Assembly (NCBI GenBank): GCA_965656875.1
Contig: CBFHMJ010000011.1
Coordinates: 124,001-188,000 of the forward strand
DNA from: CBFHMJ01 sp965656875
Lineage (GTDB): Bacteria; Pseudomonadota; Gammaproteobacteria; Enterobacterales; Alteromonadaceae
Reading direction: 5' to 3'
DNA: 64,000 nucleotides
Shown here one piece after another: positions 54,846-62,700 of the stretch. A program made the position numbers and the translations under genes. Each line of letters starts with the position of its first letter. Positions within the stretch are counted from its first letter, which is position 1. The notes below the pieces were generated by a model, which saw only the letters and a list, made by a program, of their open reading frames with translations, was not told the DNA's origin and ran no database searches.

Positions 54846-56114
54846 ATGACTCAAGTAAATACTCAATCGGTAACTGACCCTGTGACACTGGGTGACAGCT
54901 TTCAACTGGCTAATGGTCAGGTCATTAAAAATCGTTTATTTAAATCAGCGATGAGCGAACAACTTGGACTGAAAAATCATAATCCAAAGCCAGAACTGGC
55001 CACACTTTATGGTCGTTGGGCTGATGGTGGGATTGGGCTTGCGATTACAGGCAATATCATGGTTGATCGCACGGCGTTGGGCGAGCCTAAAAACGTTGTA
55101 CTGGACGAGCAGAGTGATTTGGCTGAGTTTAAACGCTGGGCAGAAGCAGGCACCCGGCATGGTACGCAACTTTGGCCTCAGTTGAATCATCCGGGTAAGC
55201 AAATCCCGAGTTTTATTTGTGAAGAGCCGGTCGCACCGTCGGCAATCTCGTTGGGCCGAGGTCTGGAAAAAGGCTTTAATACACCAAGAGCGCTGGAAGA
55301 TGCAGAGATTCTCGACATTATCAATAAATATGCAACCAGCGCACGACTGGCGAAACAGGCCGGATTTACCGGTGTTCAGATTCATGGTGCGCATGGGTAT
55401 CTGGTGAGTCAGTTTTTATCACCACGTCATAATCAACGGACCGATCGCTGGGGTGGAAGCCTGGAAAACCGTATGCGATTTGTGTTGTCAGTCTATCAGG
55501 CGATTCGTGAACAGGTTGGTCATGATTTCCCTGTTGGCATTAAGCTGAACAGTGCTGATTTCATGAAAGGTGGTTTCAGTGAAGAAGATTCAATGCAGGT
55601 CGTCAGGGTGCTGGCTGATGCGGGAATTGATTTAATTGAAATCTCCGGCGGTACTTATGAAAGCCCGTCGATGATGGGGGCCGGAGCCAAAACACCTGTG
55701 AAGGAAAGCACCAGACAACGTGAAGCCTACTTCCTCGATTACATGGAAAAAGTTCGTAAACTGGTCGATATTCCGTTAGTTGTTACTGGTGGTTTCCGTA
55801 GTGCAGCTGCGATGACCGAGGCATTGCAAAGTGGTGCTACTGATTTCATCGGTATTGCCCGAACCGTTGCGGTCGATCCGGCGTTTCCGAATAAATTGTT
55901 AGCCGATAACAATCACAGCATGCCGTTACCAAACCCAACCACGGGCAACAAAGTAATGGATCAAATGGGCATGTTGAGTATCACCTGGTACGAGCAACAA
56001 ATGTGGCGACTGGCCAAAGGGAAAGAAGCAAAAGCGAATTTAAGTGCCTGGGGTGTGGTTCTGAAAACCTTGCTCAGTGCTGGTATTTACGCATTCAGAA
56101 AACGTCGAGCTTAG
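54846..56114 (+). CDS. NADH:flavin oxidoreductase (old yellow enzyme family)
   Basis: 422 residues. FMN-binding TIM barrel of the OYE family: KNRLFKSAMSEQLGLKNHNP, WPQLNHPGKQ, AGFTGVQIHGAHGYLVSQFL with the His-x-x-His substrate-binding pair (HGAH), SPRHNQRTDRWGGSLENRMR, VGIKLNSADFMKGGFSEED, ISGGTYE, and VVTGGFRS with ATDFIGIARTVAVDP. It reduces activated C=C bonds (enones, quinones, nitro compounds) with NAD(P)H. It is longer than NemA by a C-terminal helical extension of about 60 residues and lacks the second Fe-S/FAD half of 2,4-dienoyl-CoA reductase. Controlled by the adjacent NemR-like repressor through the shared palindrome. Confidence 0.92.
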   Translation: MTQVNTQSVTDPVTLGDSFQLANGQVIKNRLFKSAMSEQLGLKNHNPKPELATLYGRWADGGIGLAITGNIMVDRTALGEPKNVVLDEQSDLAEFKRWAEAGTRHGTQLWPQLNHPGKQIPSFICEEPVAPSAISLGRGLEKGFNTPRALEDAEILDIINKYATSARLAKQAGFTGVQIHGAHGYLVSQFLSPRHNQRTDRWGGSLENRMRFVLSVYQAIREQVGHDFPVGIKLNSADFMKGGFSEEDSMQVVRVLADAGIDLIEISGGTYESPSMMGAGAKTPVKESTRQREAYFLDYMEKVRKLVDIPLVVTGGFRSAAAMTEALQSGATDFIGIARTVAVDPAFPNKLLADNNHSMPLPNPTTGNKVMDQMGMLSITWYEQQMWRLAKGKEAKANLSAWGVVLKTLLSAGIYAFRKRRA

Positions 56115-56243
56115 TGTGAATGACTCGTTCTGATATTTTGAGAAACGTTTTTAACGTATCTTCTTGACTTGCTTGTCCCCTTAAATAAGTGTCGGTTTCA
56201 GTCACTTTATGTTTGTCGCCGCACCGGAGACGGGCGGCAGTCA

Positions 56244-56269
56244 CTAAAGCCACTTTCATGTGGCTTTAG
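56244..56269. terminator. Hairpin after the oxidoreductase gene
   Basis: CTAAAGCCAC-TTTCAT-GTGGCTTTAG, a perfect 10-bp stem followed by TTGTT. Probable terminator of the oxidoreductase unit. The sequence between 56115 and 56243 shows no gene. Confidence 0.6.
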
Positions 56270-56307
56270 TTGTTAATGGAGCAAGGAAAAGTTAAGGAGA
56301 AAGGAAT

Positions 56308-56472
56308 TTGTACTTTTACTACGTGGAAGACGCTGGATGCACAGGGAACCTGCCAGGATATTCATCTAACACTCAATCTGTCTTAATCCGATACGGACTT
56401 ATTATTCTCGAATTACCTATACAACGATGTGATTTTCGCGATGACAGCGTAATGGATGGAATAAATGGCTAA
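56308..56472 (+). pseudogene. Truncated DUF3800-family gene
   Basis: AAGGAG at 56294-56299 is 8 bases before a TTG start. The peptide begins LYFYYVEDAGCTGNLPGYSS, with VLIRYGLIIL after it, which matches the N-terminus of DUF3800 proteins (YFYYVDExGxTG...). Family members normally run to 200 or more residues; here the frame leaves the family after GLII and stops at residue 54. The DUF3800 active-site-like Asp is replaced (VDE to VED). The strong ribosome site shows it was once expressed. It is the first of three decayed or small genes in this gap. Confidence 0.55.
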
Positions 56473-56725
56473 TCGGACGTTACAAGACTTTGAAATTGGT
56501 GATATCTCTTGTCAAATTATTGAATTTACTGTTGAAAATTATATTTATGTCATGCTGTTTAATCGAGTTAGCGCGACTCGAACGCAAGAAGTGATTGATG
56601 AAAAGTCAGGCGAGCTTGATATTGATTACTGAGAAAACAGTTACGAAGTACACTTTGTGGCAAGAATGAACTTAGGAGATGAGGGTTTAGGCTATGAAAT
56701 CACAACCCCAGATTACAAAAGCTAA
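56465..56725 (+). pseudogene. Small gene interrupted by an in-frame TGA
   Basis: ATG at 56465 opens a frame of 86 codons broken only by TGA at 56630-56632 (codon 56). Before it the peptide reads MANRTLQDFEIGDISCQIIE ... SGELDIDY; after it the same frame continues ENSYEVHFVARMNLGDEGLG and YEITTPDYKS to a TAA. Composition on both sides is equally protein-like, so the TGA is most simply a recent TGG-to-TGA nonsense mutation. Read as a plain gene it would be a 55-residue protein. No family recognised. Confidence 0.5.
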
Positions 56726-56822
56726 AGCTGCAAAAATTGAAGCGATGAAAAAGCTTAAAGCGGCGTATAGTCAGGCTAAGAAAGAAGGTAAAGTTAAGAC
56801 TTACCAGATTACTCCCGTGTAG
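56694..56822 (+). CDS. Small Lys/Ala-rich basic protein, 42 residues
   Basis: ATG at 56694, overlapping the end of the interrupted ORF in another frame, stop at 56820-56822 followed by a good terminator. The peptide MKSQPQITKAKAAKIEAMKK with LKAAYSQAKKEGK is highly basic and helical, ending VKTYQITPV. No family recognised. The neat terminator and coding character argue that it is real, although the ribosome site is weak. Confidence 0.5.
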   Translation: MKSQPQITKAKAAKIEAMKKLKAAYSQAKKEGKVKTYQITPV

Positions 56823-56842
56823 TTCCAACGAATATCAAGAAA

Positions 56843-56868
56843 GCGCCGTTCAACAGAACGGCGTTTTT
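56843..56868. terminator. Rho-independent terminator
   Basis: CGCCGTT-CAACAG-AACGGCG followed by TTTTT on the plus strand and CTTTC on the minus strand; it can serve both the small basic gene and the convergent argP. Confidence 0.85.
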
Positions 56869-56900
56869 GTTTATAACATTCAAATCCAGTATCAGATTCT

Positions 56901-57803
56901 TCAATTACCACTCACTTCAGCTAAAACCTTCCCGGCTTCTTCAATCAGGCAGCTTGTCAGTGCTTTGATCACGTCATTCTGAATATCCCAGTGATGCCAC
57001 CACAGAGGCACATCAATGGACTTTCCCGGGGCGATGTTAATCAGTTTTCCAGTGTCCAGCCAGGGTTGTGCCTGGAGTTGTGGCAGCGTGACATAAGCGG
57101 TGCCAGTCAGGGCGATAGTGGCGAATGCTTCGGCGGAGGGAACGGTGAAACAATCCGTGTCGTCATCGCTAATCCCGAAATAACGGGTCAGAAACTGATT
57201 GGTTAATTCGTCATCGCGACCATAGATTACGGTTGGTGCTTTCTTCAGGGTGTTAGCGTTCACGCCGTTGGCAAAATAACGTTCGACAAAGGATGGCGAA
57301 GCGACCAGGTAATAAGGCATAAATCCCAGTGCTTCGCTACGAGCGCCTTGCAGTGGTTTTTCCGTGGAGGAAATCGCACCGTGAGCGGTGCCCTGGCGCA
57401 TAAAGTCCAGAGTTTTATCCTGATCATCGGTGTGAAAATCAACAATGAGATCGTGGGACTTTATCAGGGGGGCGAGTGCAGGTAGTAGCCAGGTGGCGAG
57501 TGAGTCTGCGTTAGTGGCGAGTGAGACTTTTGGCCTGTCTTTGCCGCTGGTGGATGACAAATCCTGATTGAGTTGGGATTCCAACAGTCGAACCTGTTCG
57601 AAATGCTGTAACAGGCGTTCACCCGCCTGAGTCGGACGACAAGGTGTACTGCGAATAAGCAAGGGTTGCTTCAATCGTTCCTCTAACTGGCGTATTCGTT
57701 GCGAAATCGCGGGCTGGGTAAGATGCAGTGCTTTAGCGGCAGCATCAAAACTCTGGTGTTCTATAACGGTAGCAAAAGCCACTAATTGTTTGTAATCGAA
57801 CAT
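56901..57803 (-). CDS. argP: LysR-family regulator ArgP
   Basis: 300 residues. N-terminal LysR winged helix (MFDYKQLVAFATVIEHQSFD, AAKALHLTQPAISQRIRQLE) and a type-2 periplasmic-binding-fold effector domain. The sequence LNQDLSSTSGKDRPKVSLAT, NADSLATWLLPAL is the ArgP/IciA signature. ArgP senses lysine and arginine and activates argO. The divergent neighbour is an ArgO-type exporter 168 bases away, which makes the assignment firm. The ATG has no Shine-Dalgarno sequence. Confidence 0.92.
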   Translation of the reverse strand: MFDYKQLVAFATVIEHQSFDAAAKALHLTQPAISQRIRQLEERLKQPLLIRSTPCRPTQAGERLLQHFEQVRLLESQLNQDLSSTSGKDRPKVSLATNADSLATWLLPALAPLIKSHDLIVDFHTDDQDKTLDFMRQGTAHGAISSTEKPLQGARSEALGFMPYYLVASPSFVERYFANGVNANTLKKAPTVIYGRDDELTNQFLTRYFGISDDDTDCFTVPSAEAFATIALTGTAYVTLPQLQAQPWLDTGKLINIAPGKSIDVPLWWHHWDIQNDVIKALTSCLIEEAGKVLAEVSGN

Positions 57804-57971
57804 ATTTAATCGTAAATATAAAAAATATTAATGAATGCTAAAAATCTTTAATTATATTTATAGTTGATCTGTCGTTATTCTGCCAGCACTGATTAACAGC
57901 GGCGTTCGGCACCAGGAGAGGTGTACCTGAAAGCCGCGAAATGACTGGGTATTAGCGAGACGAGGTGTGCC
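57804..57971. promoter_or_regulatory. argP/argO divergent control region
   Basis: 168 bases. The argP-proximal half is very AT-rich (57804-57866), as expected for an ArgP-bent promoter region. The argO-proximal half can fold: GCGGC (57899-57903) pairs with GCCGC (57933-57937), enclosing GGCACC-AGGAGA-GGTGT. That structured leader lies just upstream of the argO ribosome site (GAGG, 57962-57965). The fold may be incidental. Confidence 0.5.
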
Positions 57972-58574
57972 GTGGAACAAGCATTATTAGAAGGTTTTTT
58001 TGCATCAATGGGATTAATTATGGCGATTGGTGCCCAGAATGCGTTTGTGATTTCACAAGGTGTGTCGGGTAAACATAATTTTCCGATTGCGATGACCTCT
58101 GCGGCCGCTGATGCGGTGTTGCTTACCTTGGGTATTTTTGGTGTTGGTGCGTTAATTCAGCAACATGAAATCGCACATCTGACGATTAAATGGGCAGGCA
58201 TTGTCTTTTTGAGCTGGTATGGCTGGCAGGCATTGCAATCGGCGATTAAAACCCGGTCGATGGAAACAATGGCTGCGCGTCAGATGACGCTGGTGCGTGT
58301 TTTGATGACTGCTCTGGCGTTGAGTTTTTTAAATCCTCATGCCTATCTGGATATGTTTGTGTTACTGGGTGGTATTAGCAGCAAGTTCTCCGATTTTGAC
58401 AAACAATTTTTCCTCGCGGGGGCTTTATCCGCCTCGTTCGTCTGGTTCTTTAGCCTGAGTTTTGGTGCGAAGAAGCTGGCGCCTGTTTTTCAAACGACAC
58501 GGGCCTGGCGAGTATTAGATAGTCTGGTGGCATTGATGATGTGGGGCCTGGCGTTGTCGTTATTAATGAGTTAA
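57972..58574 (+). CDS. argO: Arginine exporter ArgO (LysE/ArgO family)
   Basis: 200 residues from a GTG start with GAGG 6 bases upstream. Six membrane helices as in LysE: LLEGFFASMGLIMAIGAQNA begins the first and contains the family signature GAQNAFV; the loop after helix 4 contains ALSFLNPHAYLDMFVLLGGI with the conserved NPHAYLD. It exports L-arginine (and toxic analogues or lysine) in antiport with protons and is activated by ArgP, encoded divergently. Confidence 0.93.
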   Translation: MEQALLEGFFASMGLIMAIGAQNAFVISQGVSGKHNFPIAMTSAAADAVLLTLGIFGVGALIQQHEIAHLTIKWAGIVFLSWYGWQALQSAIKTRSMETMAARQMTLVRVLMTALALSFLNPHAYLDMFVLLGGISSKFSDFDKQFFLAGALSASFVWFFSLSFGAKKLAPVFQTTRAWRVLDSLVALMMWGLALSLLMS

Positions 58575-59140
58575 ACCCTCCTTTATTCTCTTTTTAATCC
58601 GTGACTGCGGTTCCTGGCGAGGCGTTTTGCTTCGCCGGGTTTTTCTTTGTGTTATCTCCTTACTTCCTTTATTGATAAATATAGCTTTTCAGTGGCTATC
58701 ACGATCCTATGTATTCTCTTGTACCTTAATCAAGTCAGCAATAATGACTTACACCAGGTGTTTTTAAAGAAAAGTTTCCGCATTAACAATCGTTTTCGCC
58801 TGAACGAACAATGTACAAGAGGGGTACAATAATTGTCCGATTTATTGAAGAGTTTCACGATTACAGCTTGCTTTCGTTACTGTTGTGTATGACTAAAACA
58901 CAACAAGTGTTGAAGCGGCGAATCACCGCAACAAGCAGGCGTAAAGGGGGGCTCCTGATATCCGGTCAATTCCGTTGTTATTTCGGTTACACTGTGCAGG
59001 GCATAAGGGTCTGTTGACCTATGCGGGTGAAATTTTGTTGGTTGCAAGTAGTTGTTATCAGCAAACAAATCCAGATATTCCAGAGTATGCGTTGCTGCGG
59101 AATATCAATTTTCTATCTGATATTCGGGGGTATTGGTGTT
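58575..59140. other. 566-base stretch without a supported gene
   Basis: Begins with the argO terminator. The rest is AT-rich with several short overlapping plus-strand frames (for example 58647-58832, with one hydrophobic segment) that lack ribosome sites and family resemblance. The promoter for the next gene must lie near its 3' end. Nothing else seen. Confidence 0.45.
58614..58645 (+). terminator. Terminator of argO
   Basis: CCTGGCGA ... TCGCCGGG stem (one mismatch) followed by TTTTT. Confidence 0.82.
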
Positions 59141-59668
59141 ATGCAAAATGAGGTAAATCAAATGGCTCTGGCCGCAGTTGAGATTTACTTTGATGGCGAA
59201 CAACGAACCATGATGACCGTATTGGTTAGTTGTGCATTTTTAAGCGTAATGGTGTTGGGATTATACGTGCTATCCAGTGCTGGATTTGCAGAAGGATTGA
59301 TGATTACGGTTGTATTGGGGGCTGCTATTTTGTCCGGCGTCGCCTTATCGATGATGAACAGGGATATCGGCTTGCGTAAACAGTTTATGTTGATGACGTC
59401 GTTGAAGCAGGATGAGCTCGCGGTTAATGCAGAAAAAGAGCGAATTTCTGTGTTGATAAAACGTATTCCATATTATCGTTCTGGCGGTGTAACAGTGGGA
59501 TTGTTAGCGTTATTAATGGTTCTACTGATGAGGCAACCTCAGGCATTAGGTGTTGCCGCAGGTTTGTTGATGATGACATCTATGATTGTAGGCATTGAGT
59601 TTTATACGGAAAAACGTGCAATGCAGTATTACTATAATCTGGAGCAGGCAACCGCGACAGAAACATAA
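59141..59668 (+). CDS. Inner-membrane protein of unknown function
   Basis: The ATG at 59141 is chosen because the frame upstream (open to 59021) is not protein-like. The product is 175 residues with about four hydrophobic segments: residues 24-44 (TMMTVLVSCAFLSVMVLGLY), 50-70 (ITVVLGAAILSGVALSM), then a cytoplasmic charged linker (LKQDELAVNAEKERISVLIK) and 117-150 (VTVGLLALLMVLLM, GVAAGLLMMTSMIVGIEF). The arrangement is two helical hairpins around a short coiled linker. No family recognised. A bidirectional terminator follows. Confidence 0.65.
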   Translation: MQNEVNQMALAAVEIYFDGEQRTMMTVLVSCAFLSVMVLGLYVLSSAGFAEGLMITVVLGAAILSGVALSMMNRDIGLRKQFMLMTSLKQDELAVNAEKERISVLIKRIPYYRSGGVTVGLLALLMVLLMRQPQALGVAAGLLMMTSMIVGIEFYTEKRAMQYYYNLEQATATET

Positions 59669-59688
59669 TGGTTACTTAAATAGCGGTT

Positions 59689-59727
59689 AAAAAGCCCCGA
59701 TTCCTGGGTGGAATACGGGGCTTTTTA
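59689..59727. terminator. Bidirectional terminator
   Basis: AAAAAGCCCCG (59689-59699) pairs with CGGGGCTTTTT (59716-59726), between the membrane protein gene and the convergent giant subtilisin gene. Confidence 0.9.
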
Positions 59728-59755
59728 ATCTGGTAACGAGTGAGGTTACACGGGG

Positions 59756-62700
59756 TTACTCACAACGAGCTGTTTTAACTTCTGCTGAAAATCCAAGATA
59801 GCGGCAGTTTTCGCCATAGTCGCAAACTTCAATCTCTTCATAGTATTTATCCGTGAAGACTTCCTGACCCGGTGTCGTACAGCTTCCACCAATAGTTACA
59901 GGCGTGATTGGAATTGCATTGTATTTATAAAACTCGCCTTCCCTGAATCGTAAGTGAAATGACCAGCCTTTGTTGACCCACTTTGTTGTTGGCCGACATC
60001 CAGCTACAGCGGATTGATTTTCGGTTCCTGTTGTTGTTAATGGCTTGATTGACTGGCCGGTCTTAACTTTTCCTTTTACACGCCAATGCGCGAACTCTTC
60101 AATGACTTGCTCCTGATTTTGCTTGTAGGTTCTGGAGCGGTTGAATGTGGTTCCTACATCATGGTTTTCACATACATCACTCCAGGCGGAATAACCATAT
60201 CGACCGCCAACATTGTAGGGTGGGCCCTGTTTAGTCGAAAATTTTTCAATATAATCTTTTGTTCCTATTTTAGGTTGGCTCAGCGAAACTGGCCTTGAAT
60301 CAGCTTCAGTACGTGAGCCGATGGATTGCCCTTGTGTTGTGTAGGTTACCGAGCGTTTAACCGGTTGAATACAGTCTCTGGTTTGAGTGAATTGTTTGCC
60401 ATAAATAATGGTGTCAGCCGACGGTGCCCAGGCCGAACAATTTTTAGGTGAACCATCGTTTTCCCAAGGGGAGAAATTCACGGCTACAGTTCGGCTTTGC
60501 GTGCGAGTAACCGTGCGACGTTCAATTCTGTCTGGCGCAGGTCTTGTGATTGACGGGTTCTGAACACAATATTCTACATTTTCTATGGCTCTTTCCTCGT
60601 CTTGTTTATACGTTCGGGTTTGGGTGAAGTCGGCTGACTGATTACCGACAGAGGGAGACCAGGCTGAAAAATCATAGGGTGAAGATATACTGTCCCAGGA
60701 ACCATAAGTAATTACTCGTGTATCCCAGTCACAACGGGTGCCAGTAGCCGGTCGTGTTTCAGAGAAGCTTTCCGGTCTAACCGACTGCCAGCTATAAACG
60801 GCGTTGTTATTTGATAATCGGAAGGTCCAGTCTGTTTCAACATCTCGGTTACATTGACCTGTTTGAGTGAATGGAACACCGTATTCAATGGTATCTGGCA
60901 CAGGCGACCAACTTGAGCATGAAGGCTCACCTGGCGTGACGGATACAGTGACGAAGACTGTTCTTTTTTGGCCATTGTTCACCTTTCTGTATTCCTCGTA
61001 TTGCTGACCAACAGGCCGTGTTTCGCCAGTTTGCACACAGCGTTGGTACCCCTGCAACACTCGACGTTGTGGTTGTTCTACGGAGCGGGATTGGGTGAAA
61101 TTAGTCGTTTGTCTGTTAAATGCGGGTGACCAGGCGCCGTAATGCGTGGGAGAGCCGTGATCGTGCCAGTCGAGTTTGACAACGGGATCGATGCCAATCC
61201 AGTCACACTTAGTGCCGGTTTGCTGGCGATTTTCCAGATCGTTAAATTCACCGTTTTCTGGTCTGGTATGGCGAGTAACGCCGTCAACTTTGTAAAACCA
61301 GTTACGTGTTCTGTCCTGGAAGCATTGCCTGGATTGCGTAAATGACGTGCCTTTATCAATGGTATCCGGTGAAGGGCTCCATTCAGTACAAGACTGTGAA
61401 CCAACATCTGTCCAGTCGTCATGTGACACGTTCATGGTGCGATTGACTATTGGCTGAACCGTTTGATTTTCTGGTATCGGTGAACCAGTGGCGCGTGTTC
61501 TGCCAGATTGAATACATTGCTCCCGGTTTTGTCGCGTCCGTGTTTGATCTTGTGAATAGTGTTGGTTCTGCACAAAATCATGGGTTTGCGTTGATGGTGC
61601 GGGTGTCCAGGGTGAATAAGAATATCCGGCACCAACATTAACCCAGTTGGTATAACTCGGATCAATTGCGTTCCAGGTACATAAGGTTCCCGTTGCCTGT
61701 TGCGTTTCTGTACTGGTATCTGCTGATGGTTCAGTACGAGTATGTAAGACAGCAGCGTCCGCGGTGTATTGCCAGTCTCGTTCTTTAGCCTGCGTACATT
61801 GGCGCGTTTGTGAAAAGGTTTTGCCATCGTCGACCGTGTTTTGGGCTGGCGTCCAGCTATCACAACTACGTTCGCCCACTGTACGCCAGTTTCCGGCATT
61901 GACGTTGACCGTTCGTGATTGTTGTAACGGAATAGTCTGCGTTTCAATCACTTCGTCAATCGCACGAGTTTCACCGGTTTGTTGACATTGCTCCCGGTTG
62001 GTTCGGGTACGTTGCTGATTTTGGTCGTAGCTTTGTTGCTGGCTGAAGTTTGCAGTCTGTGTTGAAGGTGCCGGAGACCAGGCTGAGTAGTTATAACCTT
62101 CGCCTGTGTTGCTCCAGTCGTCATAGATCGGATCAATGGCTTGCCAGGTGCATAAGGTACCCGTTGCCTGTTGCGTCTGAGTGACGCGAATTGAGCCGGA
62201 TTCTGTTCGCGAGTGAATCGAATTATTGTCGATTCGGTAATCCCACTGACGGGTTCGTCCCCGGTCGCAATCCCGGTTTTGTGAAAACTCTGTGCCTTTG
62301 TCTATGGTATCTGCGGCGGGTGTCCAGGCTGTACAGTTATCGAGTTCACTGGTTTGTTCCCAGTCCGATGCATTCACGGAAACCATGCGAAGTTCATGAA
62401 CTAACATTTCCCGAGTGTCGATAGTTGGTTCACCAACATTAATAATCGCACCGGTTTGTTGATCGAGTTCTCTGGCTTGCACGGTTCGTTGTTGCTGGTA
62501 GGTTGCGTTGCGAGTTTGACTAAAGTCGACTGTCTGGAAATCAGGCAATGGGAGCCATTCACTGGCCTGATTGGGTTCTCCTACGTTTTCCCAGTCGCTG
62601 TAACTATTGGCAACAACGGTAATGCTGAAAGGAGGTAAGCTAACCGTTTCGGTGCCATCGTTCACACTGATCACGATGTTGGTATATTCGGTGGCTGGAT

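Noticed and set aside
56630..56632. Selenocysteine codon in the interrupted ORF
   Set aside because: No convincing SECIS stem and no selenoprotein family match; a Trp nonsense mutation is simpler.
58647..59017. Overlapping short plus-strand ORFs after argO
   Set aside because: No ribosome sites, poor coding character and mutual overlap; treated as noncoding.
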